64,000 bases of DNA from Kineosporia corallincola (GCF_018499875.1 NZ_JAHBAY010000002.1:186001-250000); one strand, 5' to 3'; shown: positions 24,624 through 34,072, numbered from the stretch's first letter. Numbers and translations are program-made. Notes: generated from the sequence alone by a model not told the origin.

Positions 24624-26681
24624 ATGGGAGACCGGACGGCGCTGGAGCGGCGCCAGGGCACGTTCAGGCTGCTCGACGCCCTGATCGGGCTGCCGGTGGT
24701 GCGGGGTCGTCGCACGCCGGTGTCACCGCCGGTCCTGGTGGTGAGCGACTGGCGCGGGGGCGGCAAGACGGCGGTCCTTGAGTGGCTGTCCGAGGTGCTG
24801 GAGGCACGCCGGATTCCTTTCGCACAGCTGGATCTCGCGCGCAACCGGCCGGCCACGGAGCGGGAGATCGTGTTCGCGGCGGCCTACCAGGTCAGCCGGG
24901 ACTGGGGGCGTCCCTACCGGAACATCGGGTTCGCCCGGCTCGGCACCGTGCGCCAGGTGATGGACATGACCCTGAGCGTCGACCCGCAGGCCGACCGCAA
25001 GGGCGCCCGCGGCGAGATCGAGCGCAAGCTCCAGAGCAACCGCCTGCCGATGAGCGTGCTGCGGGGCGAGTTCGCCGACGCGGCGGGGGCTCTGGTCGGC
25101 AAGGCGGTGCGGGGGCTGGGGCCGCTGGGCCCGTTCGCCGACCTGATCATGGCCGTCGCCCGTCTGGTGCCGGAATGGCTGCTGGGCCGGCTGCGCGGGT
25201 TCCGGCTGGGCCGTCAGGTCGTGCTCGGCCGGCGCTACACCTGGTTCGACGCGCGCACGGCCGGCCGCGGGCCGGGCCATCCCGCGGACGTGCTCGTCGA
25301 CCTCTACCAGCGCACCCGGCCCGCGGTGCGCAACCGCACCGACAACGTCGAGCACGTGGACAAGCTGGTGCGCGAGGCCTTCCTGGCCGACCTGACCGAG
25401 CACTTCTCCGGCCGCCGGGCCCGCCGCCTGCTGGCCTACGGCTGCGTGCTGATGCTCGACAACGCCGACGACCTCACCGGCCGTCGGTTCGTCACCGACC
25501 TGGCCGAGACGCTGAGCGCCTCGACGCCGCTGACCCCGCTGACGGTCGTGGTCACCGACCACGGTGAGAACGCCTACGGCGAGGGCGTGATCGACCTCGG
25601 GTCGGACGCCGACGAGAAGCCGTGGCAGCCGCGGCCCACCCGCCCGCAGGACCCGGACACGCGGATCGGGCTGCGGCGGCTGGCCGCGCTGGAGCGGCCG
25701 GACGTCGGGGTGGTCCTGGAGCAGGAGGGCGTGCCCGGCGGCGGTACCCGGGTGACCCACCGGCTGATGCACGAGCTGACGGACGGGCACCCGCTCGGCA
25801 CCCGCCGGGTGGCCGAGGCGCTGCACCGGGCCTCGGCCCGCGACGGCGGCGGCTCCTGGGACCCGGAACATCTGGGATGGCCGCGGCGCATCCTGGCGCT
25901 GCCGGTGCACGACGGTGCCGGGCAGGGCGAGTCACTGCGTGACTGGCTGCTGGGGGAGCTGACCTCCGACCTGACCCCCGACGGCACCGGGACCCGGCGC
26001 CCGGCGCACGACCTGGACACCCTGGTGACCTGGGCGCCGGCCGCCGACCGGTCCGAGGTGGAGGCCCTGGCGGCGCTGATCGGCCGGCGGGAGTCCTACC
26101 TCCTCGACTACCGGGACAAGGTGCTGGGCCCCGGCCGGGGCGTCACGGCCGCCGTGGCCCGGCGGGTTCTGCTGGAACGGCTGGCCACCCGGGACGCGAG
26201 ACGGAACGACAGCTGGGACAGCGTCTTCCGGGCCCTCGCGCGAGCAGGACGGCGGACGCCGGAACGCGAGGTCGCGTGCCGGGTGTCGCTCGGCGAGGTG
26301 CGGCCGGCGGCCACGTACCTGGCCGGCCGGCTGGGCGCCGACCCGCCGGCCGACTGGCTGGCCCGGCTGCACCGGATCGCCGCGGCGCCGCACCGGCCCC
26401 TCACCCCGGAGGTGCCGCCGATCGAGGAGTTCCACCGGCGCAGCGAGATGTTCGACGAGGAGCTCGGGCAGGACCAGGGACCGCCCCTGCTGCGGGTGGC
26501 CGGGATCTGGCTCATCGCCCTGTGGATCGCCCAGGACCGGCTGGCGGGTGCGCACCGCAGGTACCTCTACGACCAGATGATCCGTCAGCTGGCCGCCGTG
26601 CGCATCGATTCTCGCACCGACAACACGCCTTTCGACAGGGAAGAGAACCGCTACAAGGAGGAGAGGGACTTCTGGCCATGA
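24624..26681 (+). CDS. P-loop (STAND/AAA-like) NTPase
   Basis: 685 aa from ATG 24624, chosen because GGGGG lies 5 nt upstream; an in-frame ATG at 24570 lacks this. Walker A is SDWRGGGKTAVL (about residues 41-52) and Walker B is CVLMLDNADDL (about 274-284), followed by a sensor-like strand LTVVVTDHGEN. Between them is a hydrophobic helix pair (PLGPFADLIMAVARLVPEWLLG, about 167-188) that could touch the membrane. The C-terminal 350 residues are helical and unassigned, with LHRIAAAPHRPL and VAGIWLIALWIAQDRL. It overlaps the next gene by ATGA. I infer a cytoplasmic signalling or regulatory ATPase that works with the tethered binding protein. Confidence 0.72.
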   Translation: MGDRTALERRQGTFRLLDALIGLPVVRGRRTPVSPPVLVVSDWRGGGKTAVLEWLSEVLEARRIPFAQLDLARNRPATEREIVFAAAYQVSRDWGRPYRNIGFARLGTVRQVMDMTLSVDPQADRKGARGEIERKLQSNRLPMSVLRGEFADAAGALVGKAVRGLGPLGPFADLIMAVARLVPEWLLGRLRGFRLGRQVVLGRRYTWFDARTAGRGPGHPADVLVDLYQRTRPAVRNRTDNVEHVDKLVREAFLADLTEHFSGRRARRLLAYGCVLMLDNADDLTGRRFVTDLAETLSASTPLTPLTVVVTDHGENAYGEGVIDLGSDADEKPWQPRPTRPQDPDTRIGLRRLAALERPDVGVVLEQEGVPGGGTRVTHRLMHELTDGHPLGTRRVAEALHRASARDGGGSWDPEHLGWPRRILALPVHDGAGQGESLRDWLLGELTSDLTPDGTGTRRPAHDLDTLVTWAPAADRSEVEALAALIGRRESYLLDYRDKVLGPGRGVTAAVARRVLLERLATRDARRNDSWDSVFRALARAGRRTPEREVACRVSLGEVRPAATYLAGRLGADPPADWLARLHRIAAAPHRPLTPEVPPIEEFHRRSEMFDEELGQDQGPPLLRVAGIWLIALWIAQDRLAGAHRRYLYDQMIRQLAAVRIDSRTDNTPFDREENRYKEERDFWP

Positions 26682-28180
26682 GCCACTGGACCGCGCTGGA
26701 GCAGGCGGACACCGAGGGACTGTTCCAGCTGCCCTCGGGACGCCGCCGTCGTGTCGTCGTCCTGCTGCTGGTGGCCGCGCTGGTGCTGGCCCTGGGCGGC
26801 TGGGGGATCGCCACGGTGGTGCGCGCCTGCGGCGGCCTGGGGTCGGGGGTGACCTCGGTGGGTGGCGAGTGCGTCGGTGTCAGTGACAGTTTCGTGTTCG
26901 ACGAGGACGAGTACGCCGGGGTGATGTCGCGGATCACGGCGGAGAACGCCTCGATCGGGCAGGGTTCGGCGGTCACCGTGGCCGTGCTCGGGTCGTTCAC
27001 CACCGACGACACCAGCGCGGTGTCGAAGGCGGAGATGCGCCGCCAGCTGGCCGGGGCCTACGTGGCGCAGCGCCGGCACAACACCAGTGGCACCGGCGTG
27101 CGGATGAAGCTGGTGGTGGCGAACTGGGGCAGCCACGAGCAGGAGTGGTCGCGGGTGGTGGACGGTCTGGTGGAACGGGTGGACGACGAAGACCCGCTGG
27201 TGGCGGTCACCGGCATGGGCGTGAGCGTCACCCAGACCCGGGACGCCGCCCGGCGGCTGTCGCAGGCCGGCATCCCGATGGTCGGCACGATCACCACCGC
27301 CGACGAGCTCACCGCCGTCGACGGGTACTTCCGGGTGTCGCCGCCCAACCGCGAGTACGTCTCCAGCCTGCGCAGTTACGTGCAGCGCACGAAGGGACTG
27401 AAGCGGGCGGTGCTGATGGCCGACCAGGGACCGGCGTCCAACGACCTGTTCACCGCCAACCTGGCCGAGGACATGAGGACGGCGTTCGCCCGGGAGATCG
27501 GCCTGACCCCGATCATCCAGTTCACCGGCACCCAGGACCCGCAGGGTGTGCAGCCCAACTCCTTCGCCGTGAAGGCCGTGGAGGCCTGCCGCGACGACAA
27601 CGACCTGCTGCTGTACGCCGGCCGCTCGAACGACCTGGCCCAGCTCCTGAACATCCTGGTCGAGCGCTGCGGCCACCGGAAGCTGACGGTGATGACCGGC
27701 GGCTCGGACGACCTCGGCCGCTTCCGCGACCTGTCCGCCGACCTGGCCGCCGCCAACATCACCCTGGTCTACGCCAGCGGTGCGGACGCCGTGGGCTGGC
27801 TCGCCGGGCAGGACACGCCGGCCGCGTTCGGCGACTTCCACAAGTATTTCGCCGACGCCGGTCTCGGCGACGACACCGAGCTCGACGACGGCGCGGTGAT
27901 GTCGGCCCACGACTCCGTGCGGGTGGTCTCCACCGCGCTCGAGCTGGCTCTGGAAGAGGGGGTGACCCCGGGCGAGAACACCCGCCACGACGTCATGCAG
28001 GCGATGAGCAGCCTGAACGGCGACTTCGAGGTGCAGGGCGCCACCGGCGACTTCAGTTTCCAGGTGCGGCCCCCGGCCACGGGCGACCCGGTGGGCAAAC
28101 CGGTGCCGGTGGTGAGTATCCCGCAGGCCCGGCAGCAGGGGCCCACCTACCGCACCGAGCCCGGGCTCATCCGGCGGTGA
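26678..28180 (+). CDS. Membrane-anchored type-1 periplasmic-binding-fold protein
   Basis: 500 aa. An arginine-rich cytoplasmic start (LPSGRRRRVVVLLLVAALVLALGG) leads to one membrane helix at about residues 25-48, so the rest lies outside. The outer domain resembles the Leu/Ile/Val-binding (receptor-family ligand-binding) fold: VTVAVLGSFTTDD, VAVTGMGVSVTQTRDAARRLSQAGIPMVGTITTADEL, YFRVSPPNREYVSSL, RAVLMADQGPASNDLF, and a C-terminal ALELALEEG block. There is no lipobox and no permease or ABC ATPase nearby, so it looks like a receptor rather than a transporter part. AAGGAGGAG precedes the ATG, which overlaps the NTPase stop. Confidence 0.8.
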   Translation: MSHWTALEQADTEGLFQLPSGRRRRVVVLLLVAALVLALGGWGIATVVRACGGLGSGVTSVGGECVGVSDSFVFDEDEYAGVMSRITAENASIGQGSAVTVAVLGSFTTDDTSAVSKAEMRRQLAGAYVAQRRHNTSGTGVRMKLVVANWGSHEQEWSRVVDGLVERVDDEDPLVAVTGMGVSVTQTRDAARRLSQAGIPMVGTITTADELTAVDGYFRVSPPNREYVSSLRSYVQRTKGLKRAVLMADQGPASNDLFTANLAEDMRTAFAREIGLTPIIQFTGTQDPQGVQPNSFAVKAVEACRDDNDLLLYAGRSNDLAQLLNILVERCGHRKLTVMTGGSDDLGRFRDLSADLAAANITLVYASGADAVGWLAGQDTPAAFGDFHKYFADAGLGDDTELDDGAVMSAHDSVRVVSTALELALEEGVTPGENTRHDVMQAMSSLNGDFEVQGATGDFSFQVRPPATGDPVGKPVPVVSIPQARQQGPTYRTEPGLIRR

Positions 28181-28312
28181 CGGGGAGCCCGGCCACCAGG
28201 ATCCCGTCACAACTTGCCATCGCTTCGGTCGCATTCCGCTCCCGGACCGCCACGCAACAGAATCGTCCTCTAAGTTGCACGACGTGCATGGAAGCCGCTG
28301 GGCGCAGGACGC

Positions 28313-29119
28313 ATGAGCGACAACAGGAGCGGTGCCACCGGCCGCGGGCGGCGGATCCTGGTCCGGGCCGGGTTCTGGCTGGCCGGGGCCGCGCTCGCGG
28401 CGGTCTTCTTCCTGGCGCCCGCCCGGCTGGGCGAGTGGATCGGGCGGCGGGTCACCGGCGAGGACACCTCGCAGCTGGGCACGGTGCTGAGCTGGTCGCT
28501 GGAGGCCGGCTGGATCACCTTCCTGGTGCTGCTGGCCGCCGGGCTGGTGCGCCAGGCCCGGGACGGCCGCCGCGACCGCGACCGCCGGGCCGGCTGGGAG
28601 GCCGTCGCCCGCGAGCAGGCCGCGGTGCGCCGCCAGAAGCACCAGTACACCGAGGCGCTGGCGAATCTCCAGACGCTGCGCCGTCTTCTGCTGCTCGGCG
28701 ACGGCCTGACCGGTATGACCCGGCTGACGTTCGCGGACTGCGCCCTGGTGGAACCGCGGGCCGCGCACCGTAACGGGCCGCGGGTGCCGACCGTGGTGGA
28801 CACCGGCGGGCGGGTCGAGATCAGCCACGACGCCATCGTGTACCGCGGCGCCGAACGGCAGGAGACCTGGGAGTTCGACCACCTCCAGCAGGTGATGCAC
28901 GCCGCCGACCACGTGGCGATCGCCGTCGGCAACCGCAAGAGCGTCAGCGGGGTGCTGCTGCCGCCCGCCTTCCGGGCGGTGTTCACCTTCGCGGTGGACG
29001 CCCGCCGGCACGGCCTGACCTGGACCGACCAGGTCAGCCGCCGGTTCAACGCGATCGAGACCGAGCTGGTGCGGGGCCTGGAGGCCTCCCGCGGCCAGGA
29101 GAGCGGTGTCCCGGTCTGA
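28313..29119 (+). CDS. Two-helix membrane protein with cytoplasmic domain
   Basis: 268 aa. Two membrane helices lie at about residues 16-37 (AGFWLAGAALAAVFFLAP) and 60-80 (WSLEAGWITFLVLLAAGLV). A charged helix (RQARDGRRDRDRRAGWEAVAREQAAVRRQKHQY) follows and then a cytoplasmic beta-rich domain (about 140-250). I do not recognise the family. It follows the tethered binding protein by 132 bp on the same strand and may belong to the same unit. The end converges on the oxidase gene with a 4-bp gap. Confidence 0.68.
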   Translation: MSDNRSGATGRGRRILVRAGFWLAGAALAAVFFLAPARLGEWIGRRVTGEDTSQLGTVLSWSLEAGWITFLVLLAAGLVRQARDGRRDRDRRAGWEAVAREQAAVRRQKHQYTEALANLQTLRRLLLLGDGLTGMTRLTFADCALVEPRAAHRNGPRVPTVVDTGGRVEISHDAIVYRGAERQETWEFDHLQQVMHAADHVAIAVGNRKSVSGVLLPPAFRAVFTFAVDARRHGLTWTDQVSRRFNAIETELVRGLEASRGQESGVPV

Positions 29120-29123
29120 CCTC

Positions 29124-30176
29124 TCAGTCGATGGACGACGGAACCACCCCGTCCAGCACCGCCCCGGCCAGCTGCTCCCCGATCAGTGGCGCGAACTTGA
29201 ACAGGTTTTCGCCGTACACCGCGATCGTGCGGTCCCGGCGCAGGTAGTGGATGCCGTCGTCGAGGTCCGCGTACGGCGTGCAGTAGATCTCGTCGACGAT
29301 CCGCGGTTCCACGTGCTCCAGCTCGGCGCGCACGTAGTCGAGGGTCGCGGCCCGGGCCGCCTCCAGCGCGGCCGTCCGGCCGACCTCCCAGCGGGTGGCC
29401 GAGGCGCCCAGCTCCAGGCCGACGGCCCAGTGCCCGGGCGTACTGGAGTGCTGGTAGGTGGACAGGCCGCCGGCGGTGCGGGTGATCCAGGCGGGCGGCC
29501 CGGCGGGTGCTTGCTCCCGCAGCGGGAACGTGAACCGGGCGTGATGGGTCAGCGCGGCCGGGGCGTCCAGGCCCACCTGCGCGGCCAGCGCCGAGGTGCC
29601 CGCCCCGGCGGCCAGGACCACGGTCTCGAAACGCCCGCCGCAGTCACCGTCGCGGGTACGCACCAGCACGCCGTCCGACGTCTCCTCCAGGCCGCTCACC
29701 GCCGCGGTGCGCACGGCCGGCGCGCAGATCCTGGACAGGAACTCCCGGACCCGGTCCACGCGGATCACCCCGCCGGCCGGGTCGGCCAGGAAGTGTTCCG
29801 GGAGCCGGGCCGCGGGCAGCCGGGGCCTGTCGTCGTCCTCGAACGAAACGGTGAACGGCGCCCCCGCGGAGGCCATGGCCCGCGCCCAGGGCAGCACGTC
29901 CTGCTCGGTGGGACCGCTGATCACGGTGCCGGCCGGCTCCACGAGCTGCCGCCCGGCCCGCCTCTCCCACCCGGTGAACAGCCGGCGGGAGTGCCCGGCG
30001 GCGATGACCAGCTCGGGCGCCCGGTGGGCGTAGCGGAAGATCCGCGAGTCCCCGGCCGAGCGCTCGCCCATCACCGCCGCACCCTGCTCGTAGCAGACCA
30101 CGTCGGCCCCGCGTTCCAGCAGCGCGGCCGTGGTGGCCAGCCCGACGACTCCGGCACCGATCACAGCAACTGACAT
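29124..30176 (-). CDS. FAD-dependent amino-acid oxidase (DAO family)
   Basis: 350 aa. The N-terminal FAD-binding motif is VAVIGAGVVGLATTAALLERGADVVCYEQ. Mid-protein is ETVVLAAGAGTSALAAQVG and the C-terminal FAD contact is IAVYGENLFKFAPLIGEQLAGAVLDG, as in the sarcosine/N-methyltryptophan oxidase and D-amino-acid oxidase branch. These enzymes oxidise secondary or D-amino acids to imino acids with release of hydrogen peroxide. The frame extends upstream, but ATG 30176 gives the correct flavin-binding N-terminus. It is divergent from the PLP enzyme gene (81-bp gap), which suggests a joint role in D-amino-acid use. Confidence 0.88.
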   Translation of the reverse strand: MSVAVIGAGVVGLATTAALLERGADVVCYEQGAAVMGERSAGDSRIFRYAHRAPELVIAAGHSRRLFTGWERRAGRQLVEPAGTVISGPTEQDVLPWARAMASAGAPFTVSFEDDDRPRLPAARLPEHFLADPAGGVIRVDRVREFLSRICAPAVRTAAVSGLEETSDGVLVRTRDGDCGGRFETVVLAAGAGTSALAAQVGLDAPAALTHHARFTFPLREQAPAGPPAWITRTAGGLSTYQHSSTPGHWAVGLELGASATRWEVGRTAALEAARAATLDYVRAELEHVEPRIVDEIYCTPYADLDDGIHYLRRDRTIAVYGENLFKFAPLIGEQLAGAVLDGVVPSSID

Positions 30177-30257
30177 CGCACCATCATCACCCCTGGCGTG
30201 CGCCCGAAATCGTGGTGTTGACTCGAGCGGCAGCAGGAGAAACGACACGAACAGCGG

Positions 30258-31589
30258 GTGGCCTCAGACGTGGGCAACAACAGCAGCAACGATGTGAACG
30301 GCGAAAGACTCCGGGCCAAGGCCCTGGACGAGCTGGCCGACCTGCCGGTGGCGGTGACCGAGAAGGGCTGGGGCAGCGTGGTGAGCCGGGGCGTGGTGAC
30401 GGCCCGGTCGCTGCGGGCCAACGCGCTCGGCCTGCACGACGGCGACTTCACCTTCCCCCTGGCCGTTCTCGACCGGTCGGCACTGGCGGGCAACATCACG
30501 GCGATGGCCCGGTGGTGCGAGCAGCACGGGGTGCGGCTGGCACCGCACGGCAAGACGTACATGTCGCCGGAGATCGCGCACCAGCAGCTGGCGGCCGGGG
30601 CCTGGGCGATCACCGTGGCCGGCATCGCGCAGCTACAGGCCTACCACGCCTACGGCGTGCGCCGGTTCGTGGTGGCCAACCAGCTGGCCGACCGGGCCGG
30701 CGTGGGCTGGCTGGCCCGGCAGCTGGCGGTGGACGCCGACCTGCGGGTCTGGGTGAACGTGGACTCGGTGGCCGGGGTGGAGTTCCTGGCGGCGGAGCTG
30801 TCGCGGGCGGGGGCCCGCCGGCCGCTGGAGGTGCTGGTCGAGCTGGGGCACCCGGGCGGGCGCACCGGCGCCCGCTCGGTGGAGACGGCCCGGGCGGTGG
30901 CGGTGGCGGTGGCCGCGTGCCCGGACCTGAACCTGGCCGGGGTCAGCGGCTACGAGGGCACGCTGGGGCATCACGGGCTGCCGGAGGAGAACGAGCGGGT
31001 GGCGGCCTGGGCGGCCGGGCTGGCCCGGCTCGGCGACGACCTGTTCAGCGCCGGTCTGCTGGCGCCCGGCTACGTGGTGTCGGCGGGCGGCAGCGCGTTC
31101 CCCGACGTGGTCACGCACACGCTGAAACTGTGGGCGTACGGCGGGGATCCGGTGATCGTGCTGCGCAGCGGCGCCTACGCGGTGCACGACGACGGCTACT
31201 ACGCCTCGGTGACGCCGAGCGGCCGGCAGGCCGACGGGCCGGTGCTGCGCCCGGCGCTGTCGGTGTGGGCGCCGGTGCTCTCGCGCCCGGAGCCGGAGCT
31301 GGCCCTGCTGCTGCTCGGCCGCCGCGACGCCGGTTTCGACGAGGGCCTGCCGGTGCCGCGCGAGGTGCGCCACCGGGACGGGCTGCGGGTGCCGGCCCAG
31401 GACATGGAGGTGACCGCGCTCAACGACCAGCACGGCTTCCTGCGGGTGCCGGCCGGCAGCGCCCTGGGCCCGGGAGACCTGGTGCACGTGGGCATCTCCC
31501 ACCCCTGCACCACGCTCGACAAGTGGCGCGTCATCGCGGTGGTCGACGAGGACGAGCAGGTGGTCGACCTGGTGCACACGTTCTTCTGA
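30258..31589 (+). CDS. D-serine dehydratase/D-threonine aldolase-like PLP enzyme
   Basis: 443 aa. It has an alanine-racemase-type barrel with the PLP lysine in LAPHGKTYMSPEI (Lys about 99), VVANQLADRAGV, VLVELGHPGGRTGARS and VSGYEGTLGHHG. The C-terminal metal-site domain contains ALNDQHGFLRVP and GISHPCTTLDKW. It fits the fold-III D-serine dehydratase-like (amino acid deaminase) group. I keep the longest GTG start (30258); a second GTG at 30270 is possible and the ribosome site is unclear. The neighbours, a D-amino-acid-type oxidase and an amidohydrolase remnant, support D-amino-acid catabolism. Confidence 0.85.
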   Translation: MASDVGNNSSNDVNGERLRAKALDELADLPVAVTEKGWGSVVSRGVVTARSLRANALGLHDGDFTFPLAVLDRSALAGNITAMARWCEQHGVRLAPHGKTYMSPEIAHQQLAAGAWAITVAGIAQLQAYHAYGVRRFVVANQLADRAGVGWLARQLAVDADLRVWVNVDSVAGVEFLAAELSRAGARRPLEVLVELGHPGGRTGARSVETARAVAVAVAACPDLNLAGVSGYEGTLGHHGLPEENERVAAWAAGLARLGDDLFSAGLLAPGYVVSAGGSAFPDVVTHTLKLWAYGGDPVIVLRSGAYAVHDDGYYASVTPSGRQADGPVLRPALSVWAPVLSRPEPELALLLLGRRDAGFDEGLPVPREVRHRDGLRVPAQDMEVTALNDQHGFLRVPAGSALGPGDLVHVGISHPCTTLDKWRVIAVVDEDEQVVDLVHTFF

Positions 31590-31628
31590 GGAGCCGGGCT
31601 GCGCACCACCGACCTCGCACAGGCTGAC

Positions 31629-32006
31629 GTGAAGCACATCCCGCAGCCGGCCGGCGAAGAGGCGATCATCGACGCCCACCAGCACGTGTGGGACCTGGAC
31701 CGGGCGCCGTACCCGTGGCTGGGCCCGGCCACGCCGCTGTGGAACCGGACCTTCACCCTGGCCGAGCTGCTGCCGCACCTGGAACGCCACGGCATCGCCC
31801 GCACCGTGCTGGTGCAGTCGGCCGACAACGCCCAGGACACCGATCACATGCTGGCCGTCGCCGACGAGTACCCGCAGGTGCTGGCCGGGATCGTGGTGCA
31901 CGTGCCGCTGGGGCGTCCGCGGGAGGCGCACGAGCGGCTGACGCGCCTGCGGCACGACCGGCGGGTGGTCGGCAGATCCGGCCCCTGTCTGCCCTCAGGG
32001 CCGTGA
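31629..32006 (+). pseudogene. Truncated amidohydrolase (N-terminal fragment)
   Basis: 125 aa that begin like a full amidohydrolase_2 barrel: IIDAHQHVWDLDRAPYPWLGPATPLWNR with the first metal-binding HxH, then VLVQSADNAQDTDHML and LAGIVVHVPL. Family members run to about 280 residues with further His and Asp ligands. Here similarity stops after the segment RLRHDRRVVG at about 31970, and ten unrelated residues lead to a stop. The remaining two thirds, with the other metal ligands, are absent before the glycosyltransferase gene at 32077. I infer an inactive remnant of a deletion. Confidence 0.75.
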
Positions 32007-32076
32007 CTTTGGCCACGAAGGCCGGGGGCGGTGGCGGGCCGGAAAACGCGGTTTCAGCCGTTATCGTCATCCAACC

Positions 32077-33357
32077 ATGAACGATGACGGGTCGGGGCGG
32101 GCACTGCGGATCGCGCTGCTGTCGTACCGCAGCAAGCCGCACAGCGGGGGTCAGGGCGTCTACGTCCGCAACCTGTCCCGCGAGCTGGTCGCGCTCGGGC
32201 ACCGGGTCGAGGTGTTCTCCTCCCCGCCGCTGCCCAAGCTCGACCCGGGGGTGCGGCTGACCCACATCCGCAACCTCGACCTGTACCGCGAGCCGGACCC
32301 GTTCCGCACGCCGCACCGCTCGGAGTTCCGCTCGCCGGTGGACGTCCTGGAGTGGGGGCTGATGTGCACGGCCGCCTTCCCCGAGCCGCTGACGTTCTCG
32401 CTGCGCGCCTGGCATCACCTGCGCTCGCGCCTGGCGGATTTCGACGTCGTGCACGACAACCAGTCCCTCGGCTACGGTCTGCTCGGGCTGGGCGGTGAGC
32501 TGCGGCGGCGGGGTGTGCCGCTGGTGGCGACCGTGCACCACCCGATCACCGTGGACCGCGACCTGGAGCTGGCGGCCGCGGCCGGAGACCGCGGGCGGCA
32601 GCTGTCGCTGCGCCGCTGGTACGCGTTCTGCCGCATGCAGGGCCGGGTCTCGCGGCGTCTGCCGTGGCTGACCACGGTCTCGGCGGCCTCGCGCGACGAG
32701 ATCGTGAAGGCGTTCGGGGTGCGCCCGCAGCGCCTGCGGGTGATCGGGGCCGGGGTGGACGAGGAGGGGTTCGCACCGCGCCCCGGAGCCCGGCGGGTGC
32801 CGGGCCGGGTGGTGACCGTGGCCAGTGCCGACGTGCCGCTCAAGGGGCTGGGCGACCTGATCGAGGCGGTCGCGAAGGTGGCCGCGGAGCGCCCGGTCGA
32901 GCTGGTGGTGGTCGGCTCGGCCCGCCCGGGCGGCCCGGCCGAGCGCTCGATCAGCCGCCTCGGCCTGGAGGGCGTGGTGCGGTTCGAGCACGGGCTGCCG
33001 GACGAGGCGCTGGCCGGGCTGTTCCGCAGCGCCGAGGTGGCGGTGGTTCCCTCGCGCTACGAGGGGTTCTCGCTGCCGGCGGTGGAGGCGATGGCCTGCG
33101 CCGTCCCCCTGGTCGTCACCACGGCCGGGGCACTGCCCGAGGTGACCGGCCCGGACGGGCTGGCCGCGCTGCACGTGCCCTCCGGCGACGTGGATGCCCT
33201 GGCCCGCTCGATCGGGCGCCTGCTGGACGACCCGGGCCTGCGCGAACGGCTCGGCGCCGCCGGCCGGGCCCGGGTGCTGGAGCGGTTCACCTGGCGGCTG
33301 ACCGCCAGCCGCACCGCACAGTGGTACCACGACGCCATCGAGGAGCTGAACAGGTGA
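32077..33357 (+). CDS. GT4-family glycosyltransferase
   Basis: 426 aa with the two Rossmann-like domains of GT-B enzymes. The N-terminal loop is SYRSKPHSGGQGVYVRNLSRELVALGH and the nucleotide-sugar site is PSRYEGFSLPAVEAMACAVP (E-x7-E motif, about residue 325). Other core blocks are VIGAGVDEEGF and VTVASADVPLKGL. It starts an operon with a methyltransferase and a prenyltransferase-fold protein, suggesting glycan or glycolipid assembly at the membrane. The acceptor is unknown. Confidence 0.92.
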   Translation: MNDDGSGRALRIALLSYRSKPHSGGQGVYVRNLSRELVALGHRVEVFSSPPLPKLDPGVRLTHIRNLDLYREPDPFRTPHRSEFRSPVDVLEWGLMCTAAFPEPLTFSLRAWHHLRSRLADFDVVHDNQSLGYGLLGLGGELRRRGVPLVATVHHPITVDRDLELAAAAGDRGRQLSLRRWYAFCRMQGRVSRRLPWLTTVSAASRDEIVKAFGVRPQRLRVIGAGVDEEGFAPRPGARRVPGRVVTVASADVPLKGLGDLIEAVAKVAAERPVELVVVGSARPGGPAERSISRLGLEGVVRFEHGLPDEALAGLFRSAEVAVVPSRYEGFSLPAVEAMACAVPLVVTTAGALPEVTGPDGLAALHVPSGDVDALARSIGRLLDDPGLRERLGAAGRARVLERFTWRLTASRTAQWYHDAIEELNR

Positions 33358-33364
33358 CAATCGC

Positions 33365-34072
33365 GTGCTGACGCTGGATTACGACCGTCTCGACGTGCGG
33401 GCCGGCACACAGCTGCTCGACCTCGGCTGCGGGGAGGGCCGGCACACGTTCGAGGCCTACCGGCGGGGCGCGCACGTGGTCTCGCTCGACCTGAGCCACG
33501 CCGACCTGGCCACCACCCGCACCTGGACCGGGGCGATGGACCTGGCGGGCGAGCCGCCGGCCGGCACCCGGACCGCGCCGGTGGTGGGTGATCTGCGGGC
33601 ACTGCCGCTGCCCGACGCGTCGTTCGACCGGGTGATCGCCTCCGAGGTGCTGGAACACATTGTGGACGACGCGAGCGCGGTGGCCGAGATCGCCCGCGTG
33701 CTGAAACCCGGCGGCCTGGCGGCGATCACCGTGCCGCGCTGGCTGCCGGAGCGGATCTGCTGGGCCCTGTCCGACACCTACCACGCCAACGAGGGCGGGC
33801 ACGTGCGCATCTACCGGGCCTCGGAGCTGGCCGGGCTGTGCCGCGACGCCGGGCTGGAGCACACCGGCACCGGCCACGCACACGCCCTGCACAGCGTGTA
33901 CTGGTGGCTGAAGTGCTTCTTCGGGATGGAGGACACCCCGATCGTGCGGGCCTGGCACCGCCTGCTGGTGTGGGACATCGTGAAGAAGCCCCGGGCCACC
34001 CGGCTGGCCGAGCGGGCGCTGAACCCGCTGATCGGCAAGAGCGTGGTGCTGTACCTGCGTAAACCCGCGTGA
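33365..34072 (+). CDS. Class I SAM-dependent methyltransferase
   Basis: 235 aa. Motif I LLDLGCGEGRHTFEAYRRGA, post-I acidic VVSLDLSHADL, and VIASEVLEHIVDDASAVAEIARVLKPGGLAAITVPRW are all present, as in the ubiE/Methyltransf_11 group. The C-terminal region has a Trp/Phe-rich patch (VYWWLKCFFGMED) that may bind a lipid-like substrate. Its GTG start follows the glycosyltransferase stop by 7 nt and its stop overlaps the next start (GTGA). Confidence 0.92.
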   Translation: MLTLDYDRLDVRAGTQLLDLGCGEGRHTFEAYRRGAHVVSLDLSHADLATTRTWTGAMDLAGEPPAGTRTAPVVGDLRALPLPDASFDRVIASEVLEHIVDDASAVAEIARVLKPGGLAAITVPRWLPERICWALSDTYHANEGGHVRIYRASELAGLCRDAGLEHTGTGHAHALHSVYWWLKCFFGMEDTPIVRAWHRLLVWDIVKKPRATRLAERALNPLIGKSVVLYLRKPA

